Numbered from the stretch's first letter, positions 36,196-45,755 are shown. The stretch: DNA of 64,000 bases from Kibdelosporangium philippinense (GCF_021390435.2 NZ_JAJVCN010000003.1:2175501-2239500); one strand, 5' to 3'. Notes: generated from the sequence alone by a model not told the origin. Made by a program: numbers and translations.

Positions 36196-36348
36196 TTAGT
36201 CCTCTTCGTCCGGTTTGGCGTGGTCCGCAACACCCGGGTGCGGGTCACGCGACAGGTCGATCAGCGGATGTGGCCCCTCCGCGTCATCCGGCAACGCGTG
36301 GCTCGGCCTTCTCTGCGTGACCACCTGTTCCTGCTTCTCCGAACTCAT
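36196..36348 (-). CDS. Small acidic protein (50 aa), unrecognised
   Basis: ATG 36348 has GAGGAGGG upstream at good spacing. The product has no signal peptide, is rich in Asp, Glu, His and Pro (PDDAEGPHPLIDLSRDPHPG) and ends in DEED. It begins 30 nt after the stop of the nuclease gene on the same strand, so it may be co-transcribed. No family recognised. Confidence 0.55.
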   Translation of the reverse strand: MSSEKQEQVVTQRRPSHALPDDAEGPHPLIDLSRDPHPGVADHAKPDEED

Positions 36349-36378
36349 CCACGCCCTCCTCTTCGTGTCAAAAGGACA

Positions 36379-38820
36379 CTACCTATGGGAGGTGTGTGCC
36401 TGCTCGATGAGGTCGAGCAGATCGAAGAGCAGATCCAGCCACTCGTCGCCGGTACTCGGCCGCAACCGGACCACCTGCGGGTCGTGATCACTGGCCTGAC
36501 CGGCGAATTCCGCGTTGATGTGAACGACATCATAGTCCACGCCGCGCGGTGCTTTGCTGGTCAGTGTGTGATCGAGCACTTGCGAGTTTCCTTCGAAAAC
36601 ATAGGTATAGCGCTCGTTCACCGGCAAGGTGTCGATCAGGTCACGGACCGCGCCGCCCTTCGTCAGCTCCGCGAGTGCCGGGGAGAACTGGAAGTCGTTC
36701 AGGTCACCGGCGAGCACGATGTTCGCCTTGCGGTCAACCGCGAGCAGACTGTCCACAAACCCACGCAACGCGATGGCCTGCTTGATCCGCTGATCCTCGG
36801 TCACCCGGTTCGGCGGCTGGAAGCGGCCGTGCATGGACTGGTCGCCGCCCTTGGAATTGAAGTGGTTCGCGACCACGAAGACCTTGCGGCCCTTGAACAC
36901 GAACTCACCGGCAAGCGGTTTGCGGGATCGGTCCCATGCCGCGTTCGCCGGGTCGATTCGGCCTGGTGACACCGAAAGCAGCGCCCGGCCGTGTTGCTTG
37001 AGCACCTGCACCGGTGTCGCCGCGTCGCCGCCTGGGCGATCCACAAAGGACACGCGCTTCGGGTTGAAGATGAACGCGACCCGGATGTTTCCGCCCGGTT
37101 CGCCGCCGTCGGCGTTGTTCGCCGGGTTGATCTGGCGCCATTCGTAGCGCGGGCCGCCCTTGGCGACGATCGTGTCGGTGAACTTGCGCAGCGTCTGGTC
37201 GGCCGAGACGGTGCCGTCGTTCGTGGCGCCGTTGTCGTCCTGGATTTCTTCAAGGGCAACGATATCCGGGTTCGCCAGGTTCTCGACGATACCTTCGGCC
37301 AGCCGGTCGAACTTGGCTTGCTCGTCGCCCGGGTCAAGGTTTTCGACGTTGTACGTACCAATCGCGAGCTCGCCCGTGCGCTGCTTGCGGGTCGTCTCCG
37401 GCTTCAGTCCACCGCTGGCGATCTCACCGAGTGTGGTGGCCTGCACGGTGTATCCGCCGAAGTTCGAGTAGTCCAGCGGACCCTCGGTCCGGCCGGCGAG
37501 CTTGTCGTTCACGTTGGCCTGCGGGAAAGGCCGCTGCGAGAACGGGATCAGCGACATGACTTTCACCCGGCCGGGGTTCGGCTGGTCGTAGCCGCCGTAC
37601 AGGGTGCCGCCGCGTGCGGTCGGGTTCTCGTTCGGTCGCACGGTCACGTAGAACTCGTTGAACTCCGTGGTCGGGCCGACCACGCGGACGTCCGTCACCG
37701 CGACCCGCATGCTTTCGCGGGACTCGAAGTAGTCCAATGTGTACTCGGCTGGCTTTAGTTCGACCGAGTCGATGTTGCCGCCGGTCGGCACGTAGCCCGC
37801 GGGAAGCGCGTCGAGGTTTTCCGCCTGCGGCAGCGGGTTTCCTGCCGACGAGACAACCCATGTCGCGCCGATCAGCTCGGTCAGCGACTGGATCGGCGAG
37901 TTCGCGTCGTCGTTGGGCAGCTGTTCCTTCACTGTCCCGGCAACCACAACAGCGTCACCGACCTTGATGTTCGGGGTCGCCGAACCGGTCAGCACGAAAA
38001 GACCTTCGCTGGTACGGGGATCGGCATCCGCAACGTTGTCCTGGAACCAGAACCCGCGCTGGGAACCGAACGCACGGATCGCGGTGACCACACCGGACAC
38101 ATCCGCGACCTTCTTGCCCGCCAAAGGCGAAACGCGCGTTATGCCCTGGATGTCGTGGATCTTCGCGGAAACCGGTGGCGTGCCGCCGCCAGGCCCCTCG
38201 CCCGCGGCGTTGCGCGGGCTCGGCTCGCCGGACGCGAAGTCGGCCGAGTTGTTGTCCGTATCCGTGGTGTTCACGCGGGCTGAGGACGTCGTGTTGCTGG
38301 TCCCGGCCGCTGGAGCGGACTCACGGACCGTAGCGTTGCCGTACCCGATCAGGTCATGAATACGGGTGTCCGCCGCACAGTCCGCAGCGGTCAGGCAGGT
38401 CAGCAGCGCGGTGCTCTTCACTAGCGCGACCGTGCCAGCGCCCGCGGCCATCGAGATGCTGCCTGACGCGTCCGACGCGGGCAGCTCGACCGTTCCGCTC
38501 TGCCCCTTAGCCTCGCTGACCAGGTACGTTTTGCCTGGTTGAACGGCACCGGTGAGCGGCGTGGCCTGCCAACGGCTGCTCGGGCTCGGGGCGGCGGGCA
38601 GGTACTGCACGCTCCACCCGGCCACCGATACCGGCGCCGATCCGACGTTCGTCAGCTCGATGAAGTCCTGGGTCAACGTGGCGCCGGAGTTGCCGCCGCC
38701 CCCGTAAACCTCGCCGATCAGGATGTCCGTGCTCGGCGCCGCGCTCGCGGCCGGAACCACGAGCACCATGCCAAGCCCGACGGACGCCGCCACGGCGAGC
38801 CCGCGTAAGGATGAGGTCAC
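36379..38820 (-). CDS. Extracellular nuclease (ExeM/NucH-like) with lamin-tail domain
   Basis: An 813-aa secreted protein. After a signal peptide comes a lamin-tail domain (VYGGGGNSGATLTQDFIELT), then an OB-like segment (VSGVVTAIRAFGSQRGFWFQ), and a C-terminal endonuclease/exonuclease/phosphatase domain with TYNVENL, DIVALEEIQD, NHFNSKGGD, LAGDLND and the final SDHDPQV. This layout is that of ExeM/NucH-type extracellular DNases. GGGAGG precedes the GTG. Confidence 0.92.
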   Translation of the reverse strand: MTSSLRGLAVAASVGLGMVLVVPAASAAPSTDILIGEVYGGGGNSGATLTQDFIELTNVGSAPVSVAGWSVQYLPAAPSPSSRWQATPLTGAVQPGKTYLVSEAKGQSGTVELPASDASGSISMAAGAGTVALVKSTALLTCLTAADCAADTRIHDLIGYGNATVRESAPAAGTSNTTSSARVNTTDTDNNSADFASGEPSPRNAAGEGPGGGTPPVSAKIHDIQGITRVSPLAGKKVADVSGVVTAIRAFGSQRGFWFQDNVADADPRTSEGLFVLTGSATPNIKVGDAVVVAGTVKEQLPNDDANSPIQSLTELIGATWVVSSAGNPLPQAENLDALPAGYVPTGGNIDSVELKPAEYTLDYFESRESMRVAVTDVRVVGPTTEFNEFYVTVRPNENPTARGGTLYGGYDQPNPGRVKVMSLIPFSQRPFPQANVNDKLAGRTEGPLDYSNFGGYTVQATTLGEIASGGLKPETTRKQRTGELAIGTYNVENLDPGDEQAKFDRLAEGIVENLANPDIVALEEIQDDNGATNDGTVSADQTLRKFTDTIVAKGGPRYEWRQINPANNADGGEPGGNIRVAFIFNPKRVSFVDRPGGDAATPVQVLKQHGRALLSVSPGRIDPANAAWDRSRKPLAGEFVFKGRKVFVVANHFNSKGGDQSMHGRFQPPNRVTEDQRIKQAIALRGFVDSLLAVDRKANIVLAGDLNDFQFSPALAELTKGGAVRDLIDTLPVNERYTYVFEGNSQVLDHTLTSKAPRGVDYDVVHINAEFAGQASDHDPQVVRLRPSTGDEWLDLLFDLLDLIEQAHTSHR

Positions 38821-38982
38821 GCTCTGTCCTCCCTCGTGAAATCAACCGTGGCATCGTCCCCCGGCCGAGTGAACGAAGGAAGTACGCGGAGGCAACTGTT
38901 CGGCCTCTTCACCGACGGGGTCCCAATGTGAAAGAGTGTGGGCGCTCCCGCCGCCTGGGTAGATTGACCAGGAGGCATCTCT

Positions 38983-40302
38983 ATGCGCCGAACGCAGCGC
39001 ATTCTGACGACTCTGACGGTTCTCGCGACGGCTGTGGCACTCGCCCCGGTCGTCCAGGCGTCGCAGTCGTTCACAGTTATGACACCGGCCACCGAGGTCG
39101 CATCCCGCACCGACCGCAGACCCGTCGCGGGCGGCATCTACGACGCGAAGGTGAACAAGACGTTCATCTCGTGGTCGGGCAAGGCGGCAGACACCTACGT
39201 GCAGGCATACGACCACCGCAGCAAGACGTGGTCGGCGCCGAAGTTCATCGCGGCCGGGGAATCCGACCCGCACAACTACCCGACCATGATCCAGGCGAAC
39301 GACGGGCACGTGCTGCTGGTCCGCGGCATCCACAACACCGCGACCGTGATCAGCCGCGCGCCACAGCCGCACTCGATTGACGGCGACTGGTCGACCTACG
39401 AGGCACCAGCGGGTAAGGCCGCCAGCTACCCGATGCCCTTCAAGACGGTCGACGGCACGCTTTTCGTGTTCTACCGCGAAACCACGCGTGACATCGACAA
39501 GGTGACGCCGACCGACACCCGGCCGATGAAATACCTCGTCTCCAAGGACAACGGCCTGACCTGGAAGAACTCGGTCGAACTGACCGGGAAGCCGTTCGCG
39601 ATCGGCTCGACCGCACGGCCGGACAACATGAACGAGATCTACATCGGACAGCTGCGGCAGGACCCGCTGACCGGTCTCGTGCACATCGTGTACACGCTGG
39701 CAGGCGGCGGGCCGACGCAGCACGTGCACGACTTCTACCACCGCAACATCTACTACGCGGTGTTCAACCCATACAACCTGCACTTCTACTCGGCGAGCTG
39801 GCGTGACCTCGGCCACGACATCGACGACACCGACCAGGAGACGCACCTGAAGGTCGCCGAGACGCCGCTCGAGCGGCCAACTGGCACGCTGAAGTCGCCG
39901 GACTACATCCAGCAGGTCGGCGGCACCATCGGCAGGCCGTTCCTGCTGTGGTTCACGTTCGACAACACCACGGGCACGCCGCTGAACCAGGCGAGCGTGT
40001 GGAACGGCTGGAAATGGGAGACCAAGCAGGTCGCGTCGGGCCTGCGGACGCGTGAGGTCGAGCAGACCAGCCTGACCACCTGGCGCGTGTACGCCACCAG
40101 GGACGGCCAGCCGAACATCGAGACGTACCTGCTGTCGTTCGGCAAGGACTGGCGGGCGGAAACCGTGATCCCGACCCGCAAACCGGTCCAGCGGGTCGAG
40201 GTGATCGGCAACTTCCGCACCCCGGCACGGATTCTGGCAAGCGGCGCGTCCAGCAACCGCGACGTCGCCATCGCCGACGGCGACATCTACGTCGCCGGCT
40301 GA
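38983..40302 (+). CDS. Secreted BNR-4 repeat protein
   Basis: A 439-aa secreted protein with a signal peptide (LTVLATAVALAPVVQA) and a pattern typical of BNR_4 beta-propeller proteins (GGIYDAKVNKTFISWSGK; HNYPTMIQANDGHVLLVRG; RPMKYLVSKDNGLTWKN). Some members of this group are polysaccharide lyases, but no catalytic residues can be assigned with confidence. AGGAGG precedes the ATG. Confidence 0.82.
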   Translation: MRRTQRILTTLTVLATAVALAPVVQASQSFTVMTPATEVASRTDRRPVAGGIYDAKVNKTFISWSGKAADTYVQAYDHRSKTWSAPKFIAAGESDPHNYPTMIQANDGHVLLVRGIHNTATVISRAPQPHSIDGDWSTYEAPAGKAASYPMPFKTVDGTLFVFYRETTRDIDKVTPTDTRPMKYLVSKDNGLTWKNSVELTGKPFAIGSTARPDNMNEIYIGQLRQDPLTGLVHIVYTLAGGGPTQHVHDFYHRNIYYAVFNPYNLHFYSASWRDLGHDIDDTDQETHLKVAETPLERPTGTLKSPDYIQQVGGTIGRPFLLWFTFDNTTGTPLNQASVWNGWKWETKQVASGLRTREVEQTSLTTWRVYATRDGQPNIETYLLSFGKDWRAETVIPTRKPVQRVEVIGNFRTPARILASGASSNRDVAIADGDIYVAG

Positions 40303-40309
40303 CATGACC

Positions 40310-40338
40310 GAAGCCCCGCCGGTTTCCGGCGGGGCTTC
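40310..40338. terminator. Intrinsic terminator between convergent genes
   Basis: GAAGCCCCGCCGG and its reverse complement with a TTT loop, followed by TCTTTCC on the plus strand. It ends the BNR-4 gene and may also serve the lectin-like gene. Confidence 0.8.
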
Positions 40339-40352
40339 TCTTTCCTGGCAGA

Positions 40353-41162
40353 TCAGCCGATCAGCCGCGAGTTGTTCCAGCCCTGCCCCCGCTTGCTGGC
40401 GACCCAGAACCAGCCCTGCTCCTCCTCGATCCAGGTCACGACGTACTCCCACAACGTGCCGTCGTTCGTGACGAAGATGAAGTGTGACGAGTCAAGGCCC
40501 GCCATCAGCCTGACGTCGTTGAAGTTCGCCTTGAACGGGTTCTCGACCAATTGGCCGTTGCTGTCGGTGTACCACTCCGAGCCGCCGCCGGAGTCCTCCA
40601 CCTCGAAGAAGTGGATGTATCCGGGGCCGCCGAGGCCAGCGAGGAGCCTGCTCTGACCCCAGCCCGTGCCGATCTGCTGTCGCACGAGGCCGCTCGAGGT
40701 GAAGGTCCACAGGTACAGGTTGCCGTTGACGTTGATCTCAAGGAACCGGTTGCTGTCGATCCCGGTGATCTTGCGCGCGGTCTGCCAGCCGGTACCGACG
40801 ATCTCCTCGGTGAAACTGCGGTTACGGCCGTTCCATGTCCAGCGGGCGAGCCGGTAGTCCGGCTTGATCTCGAGGAACACGTTCGGGCTCAGCGCGGTGA
40901 TCTGGTGGGTGTTGTTCCAGCCCCAGCCTCGGACATCGCGGATGAACGTGGTGCCCGACCTGGACCAGTACACCAGCTCACCCGCGTTGTTGACCTCCCA
41001 GAAGGAATGGCCTGCGGTCCGCTGTACGTCGGCGCTGTCCGCTGGATGCAGCGGGGCTCTTTCTTTGCCGTAGTCAGTTTGCGCGGCAGATCCGGTACCC
41101 GCGGCACCGATGGCCATGGCCATCGCGACACCGATGGTCGCTACCACTTTCATGAGTCTCAC
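40353..41162 (-). CDS. Secreted tachylectin-like beta-propeller protein
   Basis: A 269-aa secreted protein. The mature part has repeats of about 45-50 residues with the pattern GWGWNNTHQITALSPNVFLE, GTGWQTARKITGIDSNRFLE and GTGWGQSRLLAGLGGPGYIH, as in tachylectin-type propeller lectins that bind sugars. GTG 41162 has GGGAGGG 6 nt upstream; the frame extends to 41291 without a better start. Confidence 0.78.
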   Translation of the reverse strand: MRLMKVVATIGVAMAMAIGAAGTGSAAQTDYGKERAPLHPADSADVQRTAGHSFWEVNNAGELVYWSRSGTTFIRDVRGWGWNNTHQITALSPNVFLEIKPDYRLARWTWNGRNRSFTEEIVGTGWQTARKITGIDSNRFLEINVNGNLYLWTFTSSGLVRQQIGTGWGQSRLLAGLGGPGYIHFFEVEDSGGGSEWYTDSNGQLVENPFKANFNDVRLMAGLDSSHFIFVTNDGTLWEYVVTWIEEEQGWFWVASKRGQGWNNSRLIG

Positions 41163-41446
41163 GTTGTTCCCTCCCCTGTGCGTCGACCGCCTTTCCGGCC
41201 GATTCTCGGGAGCGTCCAGCAAGCCGGGCAACACTCTTGCGCCACAGTGGAAACATCGCTCCGACGCTCCACATAGGACTTGTCGCGCCACGACGGCGGT
41301 TCCAGGATCGTCCAGTGCCCTACATTTTCACCACATCGCCGCGCGTGCCCATTTCGTGACCAGCGCGAGGCAACCTTGGGGCCGGTCGGGTCGTCTTCAA
41401 GGCGAGGGGGAGGCTTTCTTTCTTCGCACTGGGGGTGTCCAGGGTG

Positions 41447-42436
41447 ATGCGGATTCATTTCACGACCGGAGACTTGATCAGAACGAGAGTGGCGGCCGCC
41501 GCGGATCCGTTCTGGGAGATGGTTCTCAGCCGTCGGCGGCTGTTCGAGCAGGACACCGCACTGGTCCTGCGGCCATGGGTAGAGCACGTACGTCCGCAGT
41601 CCGGTTCGATTCAGCTCCGGCCCGGCCTGGTGACGCTGGCCGCGTTGAGCCCGCGTGGGCCTTACTTTCCCGACTTCATGACCCCGGCCGAGGCTGCCGC
41701 GGGCTTCGACGCGGGCATGGAAGCGATTCTCAACACCCCGCGCACCCGGCTGCGCGCGGAGATCACCCGGCTGGCAACGACTTCCGACCTACCCCCGTGG
41801 GTGCGCCGGATGTCCGACGGCGAGCCAGAAGTGCTGAGCGCGTTGGACAAGTCGTTGCGGGCGTACCACGACACCGCGATCAAGCCACTCGACGCCCAGA
41901 TCCAGTCCAGAGTGGACGCTGACAGGCAGCGCCGGGGACGCGACCTCCTCGACGGCGGGGTCGAGCAATTGCTCGCTGGGTTCGCGCCGTCCATGCGATG
42001 GCGCGCGCCCGTGCTGGAGATCGACTACCCAGTCAAGCGCGATCTGTACCTCGGCGGCCGGGGGCTGCGGCTGGTGCCGTCTTTCTTCTGCCGCGGCACA
42101 CCGGTGGCGTTGGCGGATCCCGAACTGCCGCCAACCCTTGTCTACCCGATCGATCACGACTCGCACTGGGAGATCGCAGGCAGCAAGTCGCTTGCCGATC
42201 TGCTCGGCAATACTCGCGCGACCGTGCTGCATGCCGTTGATGGCGGCGCCACCACGACTGAACTGGCTCGCCGGGTGGCTACTTCGCTGGCTTCGGTCAG
42301 CCGACATACGGCTGTGCTCCGGGAAGCCGGGCTTATCGAGACTCAGCGCCGGGGCGCCGCGGTCTTGCACACGTTGACTCCACTTGGCGAGTCGCTGCTG
42401 TCCACCGAGCGGAGGCCGACGTTGCTGACCGCTTAG
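41447..42436 (+). CDS. Winged-helix transcriptional regulator (DUF5937/ArsR-like)
   Basis: A 329-aa protein. The N-terminal start MRIHFTTGDLIRTRVAAAADPFWEMVLS matches actinobacterial DUF5937-type regulators in pattern; the last 80 residues form an ArsR-like winged helix (NTRATVLHAVDGGATTTELA, then ASVSRHTAVLREAGLI). It is divergent from the lectin-like gene across 284 bp in which I see no further feature. Confidence 0.82.
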   Translation: MRIHFTTGDLIRTRVAAAADPFWEMVLSRRRLFEQDTALVLRPWVEHVRPQSGSIQLRPGLVTLAALSPRGPYFPDFMTPAEAAAGFDAGMEAILNTPRTRLRAEITRLATTSDLPPWVRRMSDGEPEVLSALDKSLRAYHDTAIKPLDAQIQSRVDADRQRRGRDLLDGGVEQLLAGFAPSMRWRAPVLEIDYPVKRDLYLGGRGLRLVPSFFCRGTPVALADPELPPTLVYPIDHDSHWEIAGSKSLADLLGNTRATVLHAVDGGATTTELARRVATSLASVSRHTAVLREAGLIETQRRGAAVLHTLTPLGESLLSTERRPTLLTA

Positions 42437-42453
42437 CCCCGGGCGGCTGGTCG

Positions 42454-42924
42454 TCACGCGGTCTTCTTGACGAGGCTCCCGTCTGGCGCCACGAGGAACC
42501 ACTCGTCGTCAAGCGCCTGACCGTTGAGGTCGCCAGGGACCACGTCGCCGACGTAGTAATACAGCTTCCACTTCCCGTACACGGCCTGCTCATCGCCGTC
42601 CTTCTTCAGCAGCTTGGCATCAAGGCCCTCACCAGCATCCACTGTGGACGAATTGGTGAGTGGGGGCCACGAACCGATGCAGTCGTCCGTATCGCAGGCG
42701 TTGGCCTGGTTTTCGTCTTTGGTGAAGCCGTACAGCGCTCGTCCGGACTGGTCGACGAGGATCGGGCCGAGGTCGGACTGCGCGACCTTCACCGACGCCG
42801 GCGCCGCGGCTTCCTGGCTCGAATTCGCCTGGCCCGCAGGCTGTCCTTCGACGTCGTCCGTGTTACACGCGGCCAAACCGAGCAGCAGCACCGGCACGAC
42901 GAGCAATCCCATACGTACGCGCAT
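42454..42924 (-). CDS. Lipoprotein with COG4315-type repeats
   Basis: A 156-aa lipoprotein with lipobox LAAC. The mature part holds two copies of the secreted repeat of unknown function (PF03640 type): ILVDQSGRALYGFTKD...CIGSWPPL and a second around KWKLYYYVGD...EWFLVAPDGS. Function unknown. Convergent with the winged-helix gene. Confidence 0.88.
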   Translation of the reverse strand: MRVRMGLLVVPVLLLGLAACNTDDVEGQPAGQANSSQEAAAPASVKVAQSDLGPILVDQSGRALYGFTKDENQANACDTDDCIGSWPPLTNSSTVDAGEGLDAKLLKKDGDEQAVYGKWKLYYYVGDVVPGDLNGQALDDEWFLVAPDGSLVKKTA

Positions 42925-43097
42925 TTTCGTGTCATCCCTTCCGGGGATCGAGGTCCTGTTCGGCGCTCTACACGGACGGGACGGTCATTCGGTTCGCCGG
43001 AAAATTAGTTCGAACCACTTTGACCCGAGCCGCGTGTGGAGTGCCGTCGAGCGGGTTTGCTCGACGACCAATCACCTACATCGGGAGCTGAAAAGCC

Positions 43098-44039
43098 ATG
43101 CCTGCCAACAAGACCATCGCCGCGACCATCCTCGGCGCCGCCATCACCCTCGGCGTCCTTTCGCCCGGCGTGGCCGCCGCGCACGAAGGCGACCACGCCG
43201 CACCAAGCGGAGTTGGCGAGATCCAGCCAGTGCGCAAGCCAGCCAAGGGCAAGTCGTTGTACTTCATCGCCGAACTCGACGGCAAGCAGGAAGTCGCCGA
43301 GCCCGGCAAGATCGTGAACGATCCGGACGCCCGCGCCCAGGCACTGGTCGAAGTCAAAGGCGACCGAATTACGTTCGCGCTGAATTGGAAGAACACCTCA
43401 CAGCTGGCGCTCGGCCACATCCACGAAGCCGTAGCCGGAAAGAACGGCGCGGTGGCCGCGACGCTGTTCGGCACCGCGATGCCCGAAACTGTGACCTCCG
43501 CAGCCGGTCAGGTCGTTGTCGACGCCACCCTCGCAGCCAAGATCACCCAAAACCCAACCGGGTTCTACGTGAACCTGCACAGCACGGAGTTCAAAGACGG
43601 TGCGGTCCGCGGCCAACTGAAGGCACTGAACAAGCGGATCAACCCAATGGACATCGTCAAAGCAGGCAAGCTACGCGCATTCGCCAACGGCGCGCAGGAA
43701 GTCAGGGAGCCGGGTAAGAAGGTCGGCGACCGGGACGGCTTGGCCATCGGCTTCGCGCAGCCCCTGGGCAACCGCGTGAACTTCGCGGCCGCATGGGTGA
43801 ACATCGCGGCTCCGACGCTGATCCACGCGCATGAGGGCGTGGCCGGTAAGAACGGTCCGGTCGTGGCGCCGTTCGTCGGTACTCCGGTCCCGGCTGGGAT
43901 CTTCGCGGTGGCCGGTTCGGTGAACAACGTCGACAAGGCCGCTGCCGACCGGTTGAAGCGCAACCCGAAGGGCTTCTACCTCAACGTCCACACCGGCGAG
44001 TTCCCGGACGGCGCCGTCCGCGGCCACTACCACAGCTGA
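43098..44039 (+). CDS. Secreted protein with two CHRD domains
   Basis: A 313-aa secreted protein with a signal peptide (ILGAAITLGVLSPGVAAAH). It has two CHRD domains, each with a histidine-centred LGHIHEAVAGKNG or IHAHEGVAGKNG segment and ending GFYVNLHSTEFKDGAVRGQL or GFYLNVHTGEFPDGAVRG. CHRD domains are found in chordin and in bacterial secreted proteins of unknown role. GGGAGCTGAAAAGCC precedes the ATG. Confidence 0.9.
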   Translation: MPANKTIAATILGAAITLGVLSPGVAAAHEGDHAAPSGVGEIQPVRKPAKGKSLYFIAELDGKQEVAEPGKIVNDPDARAQALVEVKGDRITFALNWKNTSQLALGHIHEAVAGKNGAVAATLFGTAMPETVTSAAGQVVVDATLAAKITQNPTGFYVNLHSTEFKDGAVRGQLKALNKRINPMDIVKAGKLRAFANGAQEVREPGKKVGDRDGLAIGFAQPLGNRVNFAAAWVNIAAPTLIHAHEGVAGKNGPVVAPFVGTPVPAGIFAVAGSVNNVDKAAADRLKRNPKGFYLNVHTGEFPDGAVRGHYHS

Positions 44040-44047
44040 CCCCGTGC

Positions 44048-44092
44048 GGCGGGCGAAGCCCGCATTCGGGGGGGGTGGGGGCGTCCCCCACC
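44048..44092. repeat. Dispersed GC-rich repeat, copy A
   Basis: GGCGGGCGAAGCCCGCATTC followed by a G run and TGGGGGCGT. A similar sequence occurs at 46415-46457, on the other side of the low-GC patch. Contains the short palindrome GCGGGCGAAGCCCGC. Confidence 0.6.
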
Positions 44093-44668
44093 ATGATCGC
44101 CGAACAAGTTTCGCTGTTCAGCGGCGTATGTCGGTCACTGATGATCACGGATGAACGTCAGCGAACGCAACCGTGGCGCACCAGGAAGACTCTGCGAAAC
44201 GTCCAATGTAGACGATTGAGAAGGCACCGTTTAGGCGGCCTGAGAGAGTACCGACGACTATCTGACCAGCGAGGTTACGGCAGTTACGGCTCTCAGGGAC
44301 ACAGTCCTGGATAGGCGCCCGCGTGCTACATAATCCGGCCGCAGGCCCACTTCAGCTGGCTGGCGAGTATTGGCCGTTGACATGATCGCTTACGCAGTTA
44401 CCGTTGGGTTCATACCCGCGATGGGGGCTGGTCAGGCATCCTGCGGCTGGTGGACTAACCCGATGCGGATGTTCTACCGCCGAATGTGGCTGGTAGAGCA
44501 CTGGCCACCGCACCGAGACCAAATCCATATTCCAGGCCGCCCGTGCGGAAGCCTGGACACAGTCCGAGGCTGCCGGGAACGCGATCCCAGCCTCGGATCC
44601 TGATCTCCGGGCCGCTGGTCGCCTGCGTTGAGGTGACGTTCCAGCAGCTGCTCGGAGAGCTGCGCTGT

Positions 44669-44694
44669 CCCCCCCCCCCCCCCCCCCCCCCCCC
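44669..44694. repeat. Run of 26 cytosines
   Basis: An unbroken homopolymer of 26 C on the plus strand, flanked by TGCGCTGT and GGACATGACAG. Such runs are very rare in bacteria and prone to slippage. It may be real or a sequencing/assembly artefact. Confidence 0.9.
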
Positions 44695-45112
44695 GGACAT
44701 GACAGCGAGCCTCGGCCCGCACCCGTTTTGCAGGGCGGGTGCGGGCCCAGCCCCGGACCGCGCGGTAACCTTCCCCCGGCGCCGGTCCGGGGTCTCCAGC
44801 GGCTGTTCAGTGCCCCGTGGCGCCCGGTGCGGCGCTGACCGACCCCGGTGATCACCGAGGACATGCTGCACACCGTGCTCCGCGGCCGCGCTTGCAGCGA
44901 GTCCGTCGAGGTCATCTAGCTCTAGCGCGACCTGATCATCTCTACCGGCAAACACAAAGGCCGTAGCCCGAGCCTGACCAAGAACAGAATTGCAGCAAAG
45001 GTCACATGGATCGTGGCCAAAAAATGTCGTCGTTCCCACCGTGTGTAGCCGTCGATCCAGACGTCGTGCCAGCTTTTTGACGAAAACCGCCAACTCTTAA
45101 AGAGAGAGTAAA

Positions 45113-45141
45113 TTGACGAGTGTCAAATCAGGTCATACTCT
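45113..45141 (+). promoter_or_regulatory. Near-consensus sigma-70 promoter
   Basis: TTGACG, a 17-bp spacer and TACTCT, in an AT-rich context. TTGAC and GTCAA also form an inverted repeat (45113-45126) over the -35 box, a possible operator. It points to the two small genes that follow. Confidence 0.7.
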
Positions 45142-45191
45142 GTCGGGAGTATCGAACAGGAACACTCAACGGAGAAGGGTGATCCACTAAT

Positions 45192-45329
45192 ATGCAGGTT
45201 TGGTCTGATCACAGCGGAGGAACTCGCATTCCATCAAGGCGGATCATGTCGAGTTTGGCATGGCTTAGGCAGATACCGAGCTCAAAGATGGCTGCGCATG
45301 GTGCGTCAACTGAAAGGTTAGCGAAGTGA
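45192..45329 (+). CDS. Small ORF (45 aa) coupled to secreted-protein gene
   Basis: ATG 45192 is preceded by GGAGAAGGG (12-nt spacer, somewhat long). The 45-codon frame ends in a TGA that overlaps the next GTG (GTGA). The product is basic, without signal peptide, and starts MQVWSDHSGG. It could be a leader that couples translation, or a small protein. No family recognised. Confidence 0.4.
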   Translation: MQVWSDHSGGTRIPSRRIMSSLAWLRQIPSSKMAAHGASTERLAK

Positions 45330-45625
45330 AGCACAAGAAGATAGCTGCCGGCTTCGGCGTTACCGGGGTGTTGGTCGCCACACTCCTCGGAATGACCGCA
45401 GGACCAGCGATGGCAGACCAGAACGAGTTTGTGCGGCCATACGACCATCCAATACCACTGCATGCGGGCCCCGGTTGGATTTCCACCGAAACACAGTGCA
45501 ATCGGGCAAGGGACTCACACAACAGCGATCTCAAGAAAGCTAAATTTTTCGATCCAAACCACAGATTCTATTATTGCGCGCCTGGTTCGAACGGTGCATT
45601 CAATCTCTGGCTTCGCCAGCCTTAA
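45326..45625 (+). CDS. Small secreted protein, unrecognised
   Basis: A 99-aa protein with a typical signal peptide (basic MKHKK, then a hydrophobic core GVLVATLLGMTAGPAMA). The mature part is about 70 residues, rich in aromatic and basic residues, with two cysteines (ETQCNRA and YYCAPGS) that could form one disulfide. GC content is visibly lower than that of the neighbouring genes, suggesting transfer. It has its own promoter about 185 bp upstream. Confidence 0.65.
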   Translation: MKHKKIAAGFGVTGVLVATLLGMTAGPAMADQNEFVRPYDHPIPLHAGPGWISTETQCNRARDSHNSDLKKAKFFDPNHRFYYCAPGSNGAFNLWLRQP

Positions 45626-45755
45626 AGGCATCGCACATGCTGTAGCAGTCGGAGGGCAACCACGGTGCCCCAAGACGCGTCACATAGTCCGATGTAGACG
45701 GTCAACGAGGCGCTCGACGGTCGGAGAGGATTTCGATACCCGATCCGACCGTTGA

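Larger units (their letters stand above)
44040..45112. other. Accessory patch with no supportable gene
   Basis: About 1.1 kb with frames that are short, conflicting and unlike any protein I know. It holds the 26-C run, the first copy of a dispersed GC-rich repeat, and lower-GC stretches around 44200-44460 and 44930-45110. It looks like decayed or inserted DNA. Confidence 0.6.

Noticed and set aside
44094..44314. 79-codon frame in the accessory patch as a gene
   Set aside because: No ribosome binding site, no family pattern and Arg-rich shadow-like composition.
44455..45093. 212-codon minus-strand frame across the C run
   Set aside because: It includes a glycine run from the homopolymer and no recognisable domain; more likely chance.
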